A stretch of DNA of 7,512 nt from Candidatus Cloacimonadota bacterium (GTDB lineage Bacteria > Hydrothermota > E44-bin80). Positions 1 to 6,831 of the stretch are shown one piece after another (position 1 is the first letter of the stretch; every line of letters starts with the position of its first letter). Both the position numbers and the translations under genes were made by a program. The stretch is taken from NCBI GenBank assembly GCA_004375785.1, contig SOKM01000128.1, positions 1 through 7,512 of the forward strand. The letters run 5' to 3'. The notes below the pieces were generated by a model that made no database searches, was not told where the DNA came from, and worked only from the letters and a program-made list of their open reading frames with translations.

Positions 1-472
1 TAGCACATCTGTTTTTATCTTCCTTGACCCATTTTTGGATTAACTTTTCTGCTGCCAGTTTCGATTCACCATAATCATTATCTGGTGCAGGTGGTATACT
101 TTCACTTGTTGGTTCTTTTTGTGAACCATATACTGCGACAGTGCTATAAAAAACAATCTTTTTAATCCCTAATTTAGAAACACAGTTAAGGAGGATTTCA
201 GTGCCTCCCTCGTTAACTTTAAAGAACTCTTCTCTTGTTACACCAAAATCATGATGCTTTGCTGCGAGCGTGATAATCATATCTACACCTTGTGCTGCTT
301 TCAGAACATCATCTGTGGATAAGATGTTACCTGTAATACATTCGCAGTATTTTTTCTGTGCTTCCGAAGGAAGTTTTAAATCTAATCCAATAATCTTGTG
401 TACCTTTTCAATTAACTTCTTAGTCAAAAATTGACCTATAAAACCAGTGTATCCAATTATTAATATCTTCAT
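1..472 (-). CDS. NAD-dependent epimerase/dehydratase (extended SDR family), N-terminal part, cut by window edge
   Basis: Only the first 157 residues are visible; the gene continues past position 1. The protein opens directly with a Rossmann fold: the dinucleotide-binding loop GYTGFIG is at residues 7-13, and an acidic residue at the end of strand beta-2 (D31 in GLDLK) favours NAD over NADP. The extended-SDR active site is present: STVAVYG at 110-116 supplies the Ser/Thr, and YGESK at 134-138 supplies Tyr134 and Lys138. Family members epimerise, dehydrate or reduce nucleotide-linked sugars in the cytoplasm. The substrate-deciding C-terminal half is missing, so the exact reaction cannot be named. 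The start lies 8 nt after the glycosyltransferase stop on the same strand, which implies one transcript and a shared role in surface polysaccharide synthesis. No Shine-Dalgarno sequence is visible before the ATG. The start is supported because the Rossmann strand begins immediately (MKILIIG). Confidence 0.9.
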   Translation of the reverse strand, partial: MKILIIGYTGFIGQFLTKKLIEKVHKIIGLDLKLPSEAQKKYCECITGNILSTDDVLKAAQGVDMIITLAAKHHDFGVTREEFFKVNEGGTEILLNCVSKLGIKKIVFYSTVAVYGSQKEPTSESIPPAPDNDYGESKLAAEKLIQKWVKEDKNRCA

Positions 473-480
473 TTTATAGG

Positions 481-1614
481 CTAAAATGGATAATATCTTA
501 GTATTTCTTGAACGATTTTTCTTGAATCAAACTTTGTAACAGCCATTTTTCGACTCTCTTTTCCCATTAAATAAACAAGGTCAGGATTTAATAAAAACTG
601 CTCCATAGTAGAAGAAAGTCTTTCTGGATCTTTTATTGGCACAAGAAAGCCATTCTTCCCCTCTTCGATGACTTCTCTGCAGCCGACAGAATCAGTGGTA
701 ACTATGGGCATACCCATTGCTGCACCTTCCAACAGTGATAAAGGAATTCCCTCACGGTAGTATGAAGGCAAAACAATCACATCGGCTTTTTCTAAATACA
801 ATTTTACATTATCGGTCATTCCAAGATACTTAATAGCACCTTCTTTGTTCCAGTTCTCAAGCTGCTCAGGAAGAATACCTCGTGGATTCTGCCGGTCGAC
901 AGGTCCTAATAACCAAAAAGTAATGTTCTGATATTTTTCCTTGAGTATACGGGCTGCTTCCACAAATTCTTTAATTCCTTTGTCCCATAACATTCGGGCA
1001 ACAAGAATAAAAGTGATTTCGTTCTTCTTTTTTCTATTCCCTGGAGAGAAACGAATAGTATTCACGCCAGTACCTGGAACAACGCTCGTTTTTTCTTTAT
1101 TCACGAGTTTGTGGTTAATGAAATAATCTCTATCCGATTGATTTTGAAAATATAAATGTTTTGAGAGATATAAGGATTTTCGATATAGAAATCTTACAAT
1201 TCCTCTGACCAAAAATTTTTTCAGACTATTGTCTGTAAAAACGTAGCCTAATCCTGGTATCATGTTATAGATATATTTAATGTGAGACACACATGCGGCA
1301 ATTGTTCCATAAATAACAGGTTTGATTGTAAAATGCTGAATTGCATCTGGTTTATATTTTCTATAGATATCAATAAATTTAAGTAATAAAAATATATCCT
1401 CAAAAGGATTAATTCCACCGCGTGTCATATTGATATTTATATGCTCAATCCCATATTTCTGTAAATTTGCTACATATGAATCCGTCGGCGAAAGAGCGAA
1501 AACATTGTATCCTCGAGATAATAACTCCTTTATCAAAGGGAGGCGAAAGTTATAAAGATACCAAGATGTGTTGGCTACCAAAATAATTCTTATGTTCGAT
1601 TTATGTTGATTCAT
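481..1614 (-). CDS. GT4-family (GT-B fold) glycosyltransferase, probably for O-antigen, capsule or a similar glycan
   Basis: Numbering here is from an upstream in-frame ATG at 1623. I prefer the ATG at 1614 (codon 4), giving 377 residues, because the promoter's -10 box abuts the upstream ATG. The N-terminal half has the acceptor-side features VANTSWYLYNFRLP (16-29) and HFTIKPVIYGTIAA (97-110). The C-terminal GT4 nucleotide-sugar domain contains PGTGVNTIRFSP (183-194), FILVARMLWDKGI (205-217) and the retaining-GT E-x7-E motif (E291 to E299 in EGIPLSLLE), followed by GCREVIEEGKNGFLVP (314-329). These resemble lipid-linked oligosaccharide GT4 enzymes such as the PglA/WbnK-like group. The protein should act at the cytoplasmic membrane face, moving a sugar from a nucleotide donor to an undecaprenyl-linked acceptor. 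Donor and acceptor cannot be told from sequence alone. The length of about 380 is normal for the family and the gene looks intact. It leads a unit with the epimerase/dehydratase downstream. Confidence 0.88.
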   Translation of the reverse strand: MNQHKSNIRIILVANTSWYLYNFRLPLIKELLSRGYNVFALSPTDSYVANLQKYGIEHININMTRGGINPFEDIFLLLKFIDIYRKYKPDAIQHFTIKPVIYGTIAACVSHIKYIYNMIPGLGYVFTDNSLKKFLVRGIVRFLYRKSLYLSKHLYFQNQSDRDYFINHKLVNKEKTSVVPGTGVNTIRFSPGNRKKKNEITFILVARMLWDKGIKEFVEAARILKEKYQNITFWLLGPVDRQNPRGILPEQLENWNKEGAIKYLGMTDNVKLYLEKADVIVLPSYYREGIPLSLLEGAAMGMPIVTTDSVGCREVIEEGKNGFLVPIKDPERLSSTMEQFLLNPDLVYLMGKESRKMAVTKFDSRKIVQEILRYYPF

Positions 1615-1623
1615 AATCGCCAT

Positions 1624-1651
1624 ATTATAGTAACAATTGCAATAAAGTCAA
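1624..1651 (-). promoter_or_regulatory. Near-consensus sigma-70-type promoter for the glycosyltransferase, implying an almost leaderless mRNA
   Basis: Read on the minus strand, TTGACT (1651-1646) and TATAAT (1629-1624) are separated by 16 nt. This is one mismatch in the -35 box and a perfect -10 box. The -10 box directly touches an ATG at 1623, so transcription should begin near 1617, where the minus strand has an A. That leaves about 3 nt before the ATG at 1614. No Shine-Dalgarno sequence is visible. The boxes are seen directly; the start site is inferred from usual spacing. Confidence 0.7.
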
Positions 1652-1837
1652 GCACTTTTTTAGGCACTGTCTCAAATTTGATACAAATTTAGGTTATGTT
1701 GGATATATTGGTCTATAAAGATAAATACTCAGAAGATATGGTTTCAAATTTTACTTTGCAGTTTATCCTTTACAAAATCCATAGGTAGTTCGATTGTAAC
1801 TTTATCCAAATAAATTAGAAAATATTAAAGAATTTTA

Positions 1838-1866
1838 TTGACAAAAGGCTGGAGCTGTGCTATAAA
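1838..1866 (+). promoter_or_regulatory. Strong extended -10 promoter for the repeat-protein gene
   Basis: TTGACA (1838-1843), 17 nt, then TATAAA (1861-1866). The -10 box is preceded by TGC (1858-1860), the extended -10 signature. The -35 matches consensus fully and the -10 has one mismatch. Transcription is expected to start near 1873, leaving a leader of about 30 nt. No operator-like dyad overlaps the boxes that I can see. Confidence 0.8.
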
Positions 1867-1890
1867 TAAACTGCTTAAGAAAATTAAAAA

Positions 1891-1898
1891 AAGGAGGT
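1891..1898 (+). promoter_or_regulatory. Full-consensus ribosome binding site
   Basis: AAGGAGGT at 1891-1898, with the GGAGG core ending 5 nt before the ATG at 1903, is an essentially perfect anti-16S match. It fixes the start of the repeat protein and contrasts with the missing Shine-Dalgarno sequences at the glycosyltransferase and GGGP synthase starts. Confidence 0.85.
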
Positions 1899-1902
1899 TG
1901 AA

Positions 1903-3381
1903 ATGCTCAAGCAATCAACAAAATTAATCTTTTTTGTTATCGTAACGCTCCTTTTAACAATCCCCCTATTTGCCCAGGCTCCTGATACACTCTGGACAAA
2001 AACTTTTGGAGGAGTTGATGATGACCAGGGTTGGTCTGTCCGGGAAACCTCTGATGGGTGCTTTATAATTCTTGGATGGACAAAATCATTCGGTGCTGGT
2101 AATCTGGACATCTATCTTCTTAAGGTAGACCAGAATGGTAATTATCTATGGCACAAGACTTTTGGAGGTTCAGAATATGAAGAAGGTCGCTCAATTTTGG
2201 AGACCGCTGATGGGGGTTTTATCATTGCTGGATTAACAGGTTCGTATGGAGTAGGCAATAAAGATGTATATCTAATTAAAACAGACTCACTTGGCAATGC
2301 AGAATGGACCAGGACATATGGTGGTACAGCTGATGACAAAGGTTATGATGTTCAAATAACTACAGATGGTGGCTACATTATTACTGGATACACATATTCG
2401 TTCGGCTCAGGAAGTGCAGATGTTTATCTAATAAAGACAAATGCAAATGGTAACATTACCTGGGCTAATGCTTTTGGCCTGTCAGGTCCTGATAGAGGGT
2501 GGTCAGTAAAAGAAACCTCAGATGGAGGATACATAGTTGCAGGGAATACAGAGTCTTTTGGTGGCGATCTTGATGTATACATCGTGAAAACAAACTCATC
2601 TGGGGACTCTGTCTGGGCAAGAGTGTATGGAGGTACTGGTAGTGATAGAGCTCATTGGATTGAAGAAACCTATGATGGTAGGTATGTTATTGTTGGATAT
2701 AATGGATCTGTTGGGGGTGTGTTAACAGAAGTTTGGCTTCTAAAAACCTATGCTAATGGCGATACAATGTGGACGAAAATGTTTGGTGGATTAGACTGGG
2801 AAGCTGGTTATACTGTTAGAGAAACAGCCGATAGGGGATATATAATTGGAGGATATACATATTCGATAGGTGCGGGAGCTGCTGATGTATACCTTGTAAG
2901 AACAGATTCACTAGGAAATACCCTTTGGTCGAAAGCTGTTGGGGGGGCAGATCATGATAGGGGTTTTGATATCAGTTTTACCTCTGATGGAGGGTATATT
3001 GCTACAGGATTTGCTAGATCTTTTGGAGCAGGAGATAAGGATCTTTACCTTGTGAAGACCAAACCCGACCCTGCATTTATTGAAATGGAAAAGAATCCTA
3101 AAAAGAATTTTAAGTTTTCCCTAATTGGAAAAAATCCTTTTAATGATAAAATTTCAGTTAAATATGTTCTTCCTGAGAAGAGCATCGTTCGTCTATCTAT
3201 CTATAACCTTGTTGGTCAAGAGATAAATATACTCGTAGATAGAATTGAGAAGGAAGGATCACATTCAATAGTTTGGGATGGAAGAAACAGTTCCGGTGAA
3301 AAGGCTGCAGGAGGTATATACTTTCTTAGATTTCAAGCAGGGGAATACAATACTGTAGAGAAGCTATTAATAATACGGTAG
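1903..3381 (+). CDS. Exported seven-repeat (probable beta-propeller) protein with C-terminal FlgD-like / type A sorting-type domain
   Basis: The 492-residue protein starts with a signal peptide: charged MLKQSTK, a hydrophobic core at 8-23, and an AQA cleavage site ending at residue 26. Residues 28-390 are seven repeats of 51-52 residues. Each follows roughly W-x-[KR]-x-[FY]-GG ... DGG[FY]-I-x-x-G ... S[FY]G-x-G-x-x-D-[VL]-Y-L-[IV]-K-T-[DN]-x-x-GN. Seven four-stranded units suit a closed seven-bladed propeller (inference). After a linker comes an Ig-like C-terminal domain at about 404-492, with NPFN (411-414), SIYNLVGQE (432-440), WDGRNSSGE (458-466) and GGIYFLRF (470-477), ending KLLIIR. This matches the FlgD Ig-like / type IX secretion type A sorting pattern common in FCB-group bacteria. 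The mature protein is therefore probably surface-attached or released. The ligand is unknown and I see no catalytic motif. It has its own strong promoter and Shine-Dalgarno sequence, and both neighbours point the opposite way, so it appears monocistronic. It converges with the GGGP synthase gene 53 nt downstream. Confidence 0.88.
   Translation: MLKQSTKLIFFVIVTLLLTIPLFAQAPDTLWTKTFGGVDDDQGWSVRETSDGCFIILGWTKSFGAGNLDIYLLKVDQNGNYLWHKTFGGSEYEEGRSILETADGGFIIAGLTGSYGVGNKDVYLIKTDSLGNAEWTRTYGGTADDKGYDVQITTDGGYIITGYTYSFGSGSADVYLIKTNANGNITWANAFGLSGPDRGWSVKETSDGGYIVAGNTESFGGDLDVYIVKTNSSGDSVWARVYGGTGSDRAHWIEETYDGRYVIVGYNGSVGGVLTEVWLLKTYANGDTMWTKMFGGLDWEAGYTVRETADRGYIIGGYTYSIGAGAADVYLVRTDSLGNTLWSKAVGGADHDRGFDISFTSDGGYIATGFARSFGAGDKDLYLVKTKPDPAFIEMEKNPKKNFKFSLIGKNPFNDKISVKYVLPEKSIVRLSIYNLVGQEINILVDRIEKEGSHSIVWDGRNSSGEKAAGGIYFLRFQAGEYNTVEKLLIIR
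1984..3072 (+). repeat. Seven tandem coding repeats of about 156 bp (propeller blades)
   Basis: Repeat units begin at about 1984, 2143, 2299, 2455, 2608, 2764 and 2920. Each encodes 51-53 residues running from the W-x-K-x-F-GG strand to the KTDxxGN turn. Unit 4 is one residue short in the SFGG loop, and unit 5 is the most diverged (GSVGGVLTEVWLLKT). Units 1, 4 and 7 resemble one another, as do units 3 and 6, suggesting growth by duplication of a three-unit block. Confidence 0.85.
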
Positions 3382-3434
3382 GAGATTTAAGTACTTTTTC
3401 TTTCAAAAATTTGCTAAAAATAAATTTCTGATTA

Positions 3435-4172
3435 CTACTCGTTGTGGATTGATTGGGTGAATTCCTTAAGAAGGTAAGGGGTTTTTTCTATGATGCTGCC
3501 TGTCACGATGAAATCGGCACCTGCTTTTACCTTTTTTGCAGCTTCTTTGGAGTCTCTGATACCACCTCCTATAATAAGAGGTAATGAAGTTTCTTCTTTT
3601 ACAGTTTTTATGACCTCTTCTGGAACACTCTGTTTTGCTCCGCTTCCTCCATCCATATAACACATTTTCATTCCAAAATATTTTCCTGCCAGGGCATGGG
3701 AAACAATCTGGTCTATGTTATCTCTTGGTAGAGATTTCGTTCTACTTACACACTCAACACTTGTCCGATTACCCGATTCTATAAGAAGATATGCTACAGG
3801 AATTGTTTCCAGTGAACATTCTTTAATGGAAAGCGCTGCTTTAACCTGCTCTTCAATGAGGAATTGAGGGTTTCTTCCACTAAGGAGTGACAAAAAAAAG
3901 ATTGCATCAGCTTCCTGAGAGACCTGATAATGTCCACCTGGGAAGATTATGACTGGTTTTTCAGTTGCGGATTTAATTCTTTTTATTACGCCGTCAAGGT
4001 CAACGCTTTTAAGCGTGCTGCCTCCAACAAGAATTCCATCTATATCAGCAGTTCTTAACTCGTCAAGAATTGCCTCGAAACTCTCATCTGATGCCTTCTC
4101 CGGATCTATAAGCGGGAGGTATCCCGCACCTTTTTTCTTTCGAATGTCCATTAAGTAGTCGAAAACTATCAT
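3435..4172 (-). CDS. Geranylgeranylglyceryl phosphate synthase family protein (GGGPS / PcrB-like, group II type)
   Basis: This is a 245-residue TIM-barrel prenyltransferase. Family enzymes join a C20 or longer prenyl diphosphate to sn-glycerol-1-phosphate through an ether bond, the first committed step of archaeal-type lipids. Visible signatures are LIDPEK (21-26, including the Mg-site Asp23), GGST (50-53), FPGGH (77-81), YLLIESG (128-134), YMDGGSGA (172-179) and the phosphate-binding loops GGGIRD (202-207) and GADFIVTGS (218-226). The FLSLLSGRNPQFLIEEQ segment (93-109) resembles archaeal and Bacteroidetes group II enzymes more than Bacillus PcrB, judged from memory of these families. Prenyl chain length cannot be read off. 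The ATG at 4172 is chosen because DYL..I shortly before LIDPEK is the usual beginning; no Shine-Dalgarno sequence precedes it. It lies 48 nt downstream of alaS on the same strand, so co-transcription is likely, although the two jobs are unrelated. All core residues appear intact. Confidence 0.9.
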   Translation of the reverse strand: MIVFDYLMDIRKKKGAGYLPLIDPEKASDESFEAILDELRTADIDGILVGGSTLKSVDLDGVIKRIKSATEKPVIIFPGGHYQVSQEADAIFFLSLLSGRNPQFLIEEQVKAALSIKECSLETIPVAYLLIESGNRTSVECVSRTKSLPRDNIDQIVSHALAGKYFGMKMCYMDGGSGAKQSVPEEVIKTVKEETSLPLIIGGGIRDSKEAAKKVKAGADFIVTGSIIEKTPYLLKEFTQSIHNE

Positions 4173-4179
4173 TTGGCAA

Positions 4180-4185
4180 TTTATA
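4180..4185 (-). promoter_or_regulatory. Possible -10 element right before the GGGP synthase start
   Basis: On the minus strand TATAAA (4185-4180) ends 7 nt before the ATG at 4172. A start at the usual distance would give a 1-nt leader. No recognisable -35 box lies 16-18 nt upstream (the 17-nt position reads AGCCAC). In an AT-rich spacer this can be chance. Confidence 0.22.
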
Positions 4186-4220
4186 TCTTAGCGCAAATCA
4201 GAGTGGCTTGCTTTGTCCAT

Positions 4221-6782
4221 TTACGTTAATTTTTTTCTTATGAAGCTTCCAGAAGCTTTGATTGCTTCATCGATCTTGCTTATATCTTTGCCTCCAGCGG
4301 TGGCAAATTCACCTCTTCCACCACCACCACCTTTAATAATAGGGGAAATTTCATCAATAATTTCTTTGGCATTTATTTTCTCTGTAAGATCTTTTGTGAC
4401 AAAGACAACGATATTTGCTTTGTTATTGTAATCTGCTCCAAAAACACCAATCGTTTTGCTGTCCCACTTCTTTCTTACCTCATCAGCAAGGTTTCGAAGC
4501 ATTTCTGGACTCTGACTCGGAACCTCCTTTATTATTAACTGAATCCCATCCTTAATTTCTTCCGGTTCAAATGATTGAACCTCATAGGCATTGATTCTCT
4601 TTTCAAGTTTTTCAATCCTTCGGCACAGGTTTTTCTCATCATCGAGAATACTTTTTAACCTTTCTTCAATCTTCCCGGATTCAACCTTCAACATCTGAGA
4701 AATGTTTTTTTCCTTTTCTTCAAAATTCTTAAGATACTGCAATGAATTTCTACCTGTAAGTGCCTCTATCCTTCTAACCCCACTTGCGATTGAGAATTCA
4801 CTGAGAATTGTAAACAATCCGATTTCTCCTGTCCTCTCTATATGGGTTCCACCGCAGAGTTCCATTGAAAAATCACCGACTTTCAACACTCGCACAGTAT
4901 CTTCGTATTTTTCATCAAAAAGTGCAATTGCACCCATCTTTTTTGCCCGCTCAAACTCAGTTTCGAACGATTCAACGGGAAGATTTGAAAGAATTTTCTC
5001 ATTGACAAGCGACTCAATATGTTTAAGTTCATCCCCTTTTACTGAAGAGAAATGCGTAAAGTCAAATCTCAATCTTTCAGGAGCGACGAGTGAACCTTCC
5101 TGATGAACATGCTTCCCCAACACTTTTCTCAGTGCCCACTGCAGGAGATGGGTTGCAGTGTGGTTTCTTGCAATATCCATTCGTCTTTCCCTATCAACTT
5201 CTGCTGTCACTTTCATGCCTTCCTTTGGTGTTCCTCTTATAAGCTTCCCAATGTGGACAGCTCCGTATGCGGAAGGATGAGTATCAATGATTTTTATCTC
5301 AAGTCCATCACCTTTAATCATTCCAGTATCACCTACCTGTCCGCCCATTTCAGCATAGAACGGTGTTTCTTCAAGTATTATGCCAATGTTTTTCTCTATC
5401 TCTTTTACTGCAATGATTGTTGTGTCAGCACTTAGTCTCTCATCGCCTACAAATTTTGATTTCTTATCTGCTCCCTTGACGAAACCTTTAATTTCACCAC
5501 TGAATTTTGTTGCACTCTTTGCCCTTTCCCTCTGTTTCTGCATCTCTTTCTCATAACCTACTATGTCAAGGGCAAAATCTGCATCTCTAGCAAGTTCCTC
5601 TGTCAATTCCACTGGAAACCCGTATGTATCATAGAGTTTAAAAATATAATTACCCGGTATGGTTTGAGTCTTTTCTTTTCGTAACCCCGCAATCATTTCC
5701 TTAAATATAGAAAGTCCAGAATCAAGTGTATCGAGAAAACGTTCTTCTTCTGCCTTAATAACAAGGGCGGTATGCTCAGCTTTTTCCTTGATTTCTGGAT
5801 AAGTCTCTCCCATTCTATCCACAACATCTCCTACCAATTTATACAGGAAAGGTTCATCATATCCTAAATTTTTCCCCTCCAGTACAGCTCTCCTCAAGAT
5901 TCTTCTTATTACATATCCCCTCTCTTCATTTGATGGGATGATACCTTCAGTGATTGTAAAGGTAAGAGCTCTTATATGGTCTGCAATAATACTTTTCGAA
6001 ATTTCCTTTCCCTCGTTTTCAATTGCCTTTATAATGGGTTGAAAGAGGTCTGTTTCAAATATGTTTTTCTTTCCCTGGCAGACCATAAGTGTTCTCTCTA
6101 AACCCATACCTGTATCAATTCCACGGTTTTTTAAGGGCTTGTCCGTTCCATCTTTCTGCCTGTCAAATTGAGGAAGAACAATATTCCAGATTTCAACAAA
6201 ACGGTCGCATTCATTTTCGATGGTGCAGCCATCTTCTATTCTACCAAACTCACGACCAAGATCGAAGAAGAGCTCTGTTGAAGGTCCACACGCACCTGTA
6301 TTTCCTGCAGGTCCCCAAAAGTTTGTTTTTTCACTTAAACGAAATATTTTTTCTTCGGGGAAACCGATTCTTTTCTTCCAAATATCATAAGACTCATTAT
6401 CTTCCTTAAAAACGGTTACTGATAATTTCTCAACAGGCAAACCCAGTACTTCGTTAACGAATTCCCAGCCCCACTCAATTGCTTCCTTCTTGAAGTAATC
6501 CCCGAAGGAAAAATTTCCAAGCATTTCAAAGAAGGTATTATGGAATGGAGTTTGTCCAACCTTATCTAAATCACTCAATCTAAAACATTTTTGCACACTA
6601 CAGGCTCTTTTATAAGGAAGTGAGACATTACCTGTCCAATAAGGTTTGAATTGAACCATTCCAGCACTCATGAAAAGAAGACTTGGGTCATCCTTAATAA
6701 CAAGGGGCGCACTTTTAACAACAGTGTGCTCCTTATCTTCAAAAAATTCTAAAAAAACCTTCCTTAATTCTTCCGACGTCAT
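4221..6782 (-). CDS. alaS: Alanine--tRNA ligase
   Basis: The enzyme charges tRNA-Ala with alanine in the cytosol and clears mischarged Ser/Gly. At 853 residues it is near the family's usual 870-880 and has all domains. The class II catalytic core includes FFEMLGNFSFGDYFK (84-98, motif 2) and DTGMGLER (223-230, motif 3), followed by ADHIRA (268-273) and the helical tRNA-binding region with NEERGYVIRRILRRAV (285-300). The editing domain carries both zinc ligand pairs: HTATH (H541, H545) and CGGTH (C643, H647). A coiled-coil stretch (about 685-735) leads to the C-terminal DHHA1-type domain with GGGGGRGEFATAGG (818-831). Before motif 2 the sequence runs CFRLSDLDKVG, lacking the GGKHN segment of E. 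coli AlaRS. The start at 6782 is backed by an AAAGGA ribosome binding site, and the N-terminus SEELRKVFLEFFEDKEH is typical. I looked for a T-box upstream and found none. Confidence 0.98.
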   Translation of the reverse strand: MTSEELRKVFLEFFEDKEHTVVKSAPLVIKDDPSLLFMSAGMVQFKPYWTGNVSLPYKRACSVQKCFRLSDLDKVGQTPFHNTFFEMLGNFSFGDYFKKEAIEWGWEFVNEVLGLPVEKLSVTVFKEDNESYDIWKKRIGFPEEKIFRLSEKTNFWGPAGNTGACGPSTELFFDLGREFGRIEDGCTIENECDRFVEIWNIVLPQFDRQKDGTDKPLKNRGIDTGMGLERTLMVCQGKKNIFETDLFQPIIKAIENEGKEISKSIIADHIRALTFTITEGIIPSNEERGYVIRRILRRAVLEGKNLGYDEPFLYKLVGDVVDRMGETYPEIKEKAEHTALVIKAEEERFLDTLDSGLSIFKEMIAGLRKEKTQTIPGNYIFKLYDTYGFPVELTEELARDADFALDIVGYEKEMQKQRERAKSATKFSGEIKGFVKGADKKSKFVGDERLSADTTIIAVKEIEKNIGIILEETPFYAEMGGQVGDTGMIKGDGLEIKIIDTHPSAYGAVHIGKLIRGTPKEGMKVTAEVDRERRMDIARNHTATHLLQWALRKVLGKHVHQEGSLVAPERLRFDFTHFSSVKGDELKHIESLVNEKILSNLPVESFETEFERAKKMGAIALFDEKYEDTVRVLKVGDFSMELCGGTHIERTGEIGLFTILSEFSIASGVRRIEALTGRNSLQYLKNFEEKEKNISQMLKVESGKIEERLKSILDDEKNLCRRIEKLEKRINAYEVQSFEPEEIKDGIQLIIKEVPSQSPEMLRNLADEVRKKWDSKTIGVFGADYNNKANIVVFVTKDLTEKINAKEIIDEISPIIKGGGGGRGEFATAGGKDISKIDEAIKASGSFIRKKLT

Positions 6783-6787
6783 TTTTT

Positions 6788-6793
6788 TCCTTT
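6788..6793 (-). promoter_or_regulatory. Ribosome binding site of alaS
   Basis: AAAGGA on the minus strand (6793-6788) lies 5 nt before the ATG at 6782, giving a moderate Shine-Dalgarno match. It supports this start for alaS over internal ones, which would remove conserved N-terminal sequence. Confidence 0.65.
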
Positions 6794-6801
6794 CGGATTT
6801 T

Positions 6802-6831
6802 GTTATTCTTTTATTATTAGTTATCTGTCAA
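6802..6831 (-). promoter_or_regulatory. Candidate promoter of alaS
   Basis: A perfect TTGACA (6831-6826, minus strand) lies 44 nt upstream of the alaS ATG. The best -10 match is only AATAAC (6807-6802) at 18-nt spacing, 4 of 6 to consensus; AAGAAT at 15 nt is the alternative. A start near 6795 would leave a leader of about 12 nt containing the ribosome binding site. The -35 box is convincing and the -10 box is weak. Confidence 0.38.

Noticed and set aside
3404..3430. AT-only hairpin (about 9 bp on the minus strand, with one G-U pair) between the converging repeat-protein and GGGP synthase genes, a possible bidirectional terminator.
   Set aside because: The stem is almost entirely A-T, has a mismatch in the plus-strand reading, and is followed by no T tract in either direction.
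4188..4220. A 10-codon minus-strand ORF whose ATG follows the alaS stop directly (TAA ATG) and which is in frame with the GGGP synthase.
   Set aside because: It lacks its own ribosome binding site and ends in TAA 15 nt before the synthase ATG. Leader-peptide features such as runs of a regulatory codon or an attenuator hairpin are absent.
4702..5103. A 133-codon open frame antisense to alaS.
   Set aside because: It mirrors the codon structure of alaS on the opposite strand, has no ribosome binding site, and has a serine- and proline-rich composition typical of antisense frames.
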